DNA of 21,077 bases from Gracilaria domingensis. Its lineage: Eukaryota > Rhodophyta > Florideophyceae > Gracilariales > Gracilariaceae. Within the stretch, counting starts at the first letter, position 1. Each line of letters begins with the position of its first letter. Positions 20,479 to 21,077 of the stretch are shown here, in pieces. The position numbers and the translations under genes are program-made. Where the stretch lies: assembly GCA_022539475.1 (NCBI GenBank), contig VCMS01000523.1, forward strand, positions 1 to 21,077, read 5' to 3'. Under the pieces are notes generated by a model. It did no database searches. It saw only the letters and a list, made by a program, of their open reading frames with translations, and was not told where the DNA came from.

Positions 20479-21077
20479 CTATATTCCACTTTGCAGAACA
20501 CAGACGATTCCGTCTCCATACGTCAAATGTGTGGTATTGCGTCGGCTTAGATCATGATACACCAAGGTCCCATAAAAGTATCCAATAACCTCCCCTTCGG
20601 AAAACGCCCTACTCGTAAATACTCCATTTCCACTTGCTGCATGTTTGATATTCGACTTCTTCACATAGAGCCATAGCGATGTCGCCTCGACAGAGAGTAA
20701 AGTGTGACTGTCCAACGTAGTCATCTTCCCTTGTAAGGCAAGTGGCCACTCATGGAACGGTTTCTCTTTGTACGTAGTGATAAGACCAGGTTCATTCCAA
20801 TAGGTGGATAGGTACGACATGATATGGAATGGGAAAGATTGGTACGATGGGAATCCCTTGGGTGCATTCCATATAGTCGAAGTCTTTCGTTTCCGTTCAG
20901 GAAATTTGGCATCCACCACATAAGACGCTTGAACTACCTCATTCGTAACCGGTTCTTTCATCTTCAATTCATTGCGCCACACCTTTCTTGCGTAATGCAC
21001 AATAGCATTGTGCTTGGCATGAGAGAAACACTGCTCATCTTGCTCACATCCAATGAAACGCCGAGGCCCCTCAAATA
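20479..21077 (-). pseudogene. SET-domain protein, N-terminal half, running off the window
   Basis: The frame is open from the window edge; no start is visible, and the GTG at 21000 is internal. The upstream residues include a Cys/His-containing stretch (RRFIGCEQDEQCFSHAKHN). The SET domain begins near 20640: ASGNGVFTSRAFSEGEVIGY matches the GxGVF and GE-x-IGxYxG start of SET domains, followed by YGTLVYHDL and YGDGIVCVLQ. It then breaks off at a TAG (20479-20481). The second half, including the Asn-bearing segment and VDYG motif, is missing. The partner half is found on the same strand at 7347-6907. It could be one gene interrupted by a large insertion, or a separate truncated relative. SET identity is from motifs; the substrate is unknown. 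Confidence 0.65.

Overview
The window looks like accessory, transposon-rich nuclear DNA from a eukaryote. It has a telobox Myb/SANT protein, SET-domain protein pieces and Plavaka-type (KDZ superfamily) DNA transposases, and no operons, Shine-Dalgarno sites or bacterial gene packing. Long open frames with few introns, balanced GC and heavy transposon decay would fit a compact algal genome, perhaps a red alga, but that is inference; the sequence does not name the species.

Left third (1-7350): a decayed Plavaka-like transposase on the + strand (about 574-3873) has a scrambled N-terminal zinc-finger region and one in-frame TAG, but a well-kept catalytic and C-terminal part. It converges, with only 16 bases between stop codons, on a minus-strand gene (6442 down to 3890) for a large unidentified charged/coiled-coil protein that carries one in-frame TGA at 5276-5278. 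The pair may be a two-gene transposon. Next is the C-terminal half of a SET-domain protein (7347-6907, minus).

Middle (7320-13560): a belt of structured DNA. It holds a short tandem repeat, three hairpins in a row (7712-7877), a 415-base-period tandem duplication with a large palindrome at its junction, and two more inverted repeats. A second, more decayed Plavaka-like transposase follows (9393 to about 11600, +). At 12690-13115 is a striking array of long GC-rich palindromes with a 110-base period, each centred on TTAGGGTAGCTACCCTAA or a variant of it.

Right third (13560-21077): mostly non-coding sequence, then on the minus strand a degraded coding stretch (14860-14388) just downstream of a long telobox Myb gene (18119-14975). 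The Myb gene needs at least one frame change, at a five-G tract near 16072. Beyond it are an AT-rich region with many CATTCAAATG-like motifs around a GC-rich block, a purine-rich non-coding stretch, and the N-terminal half of a SET-domain protein (21077-20479, minus) running off the window. The two SET pieces have the same strand and the right order to be one gene split by about 13 kb, but they may equally be two truncated relatives.

The genes do not form an obvious pathway. The best reading is mobile elements and their passengers, at different stages of decay, around one probable chromatin/telomere-type DNA-binding gene.
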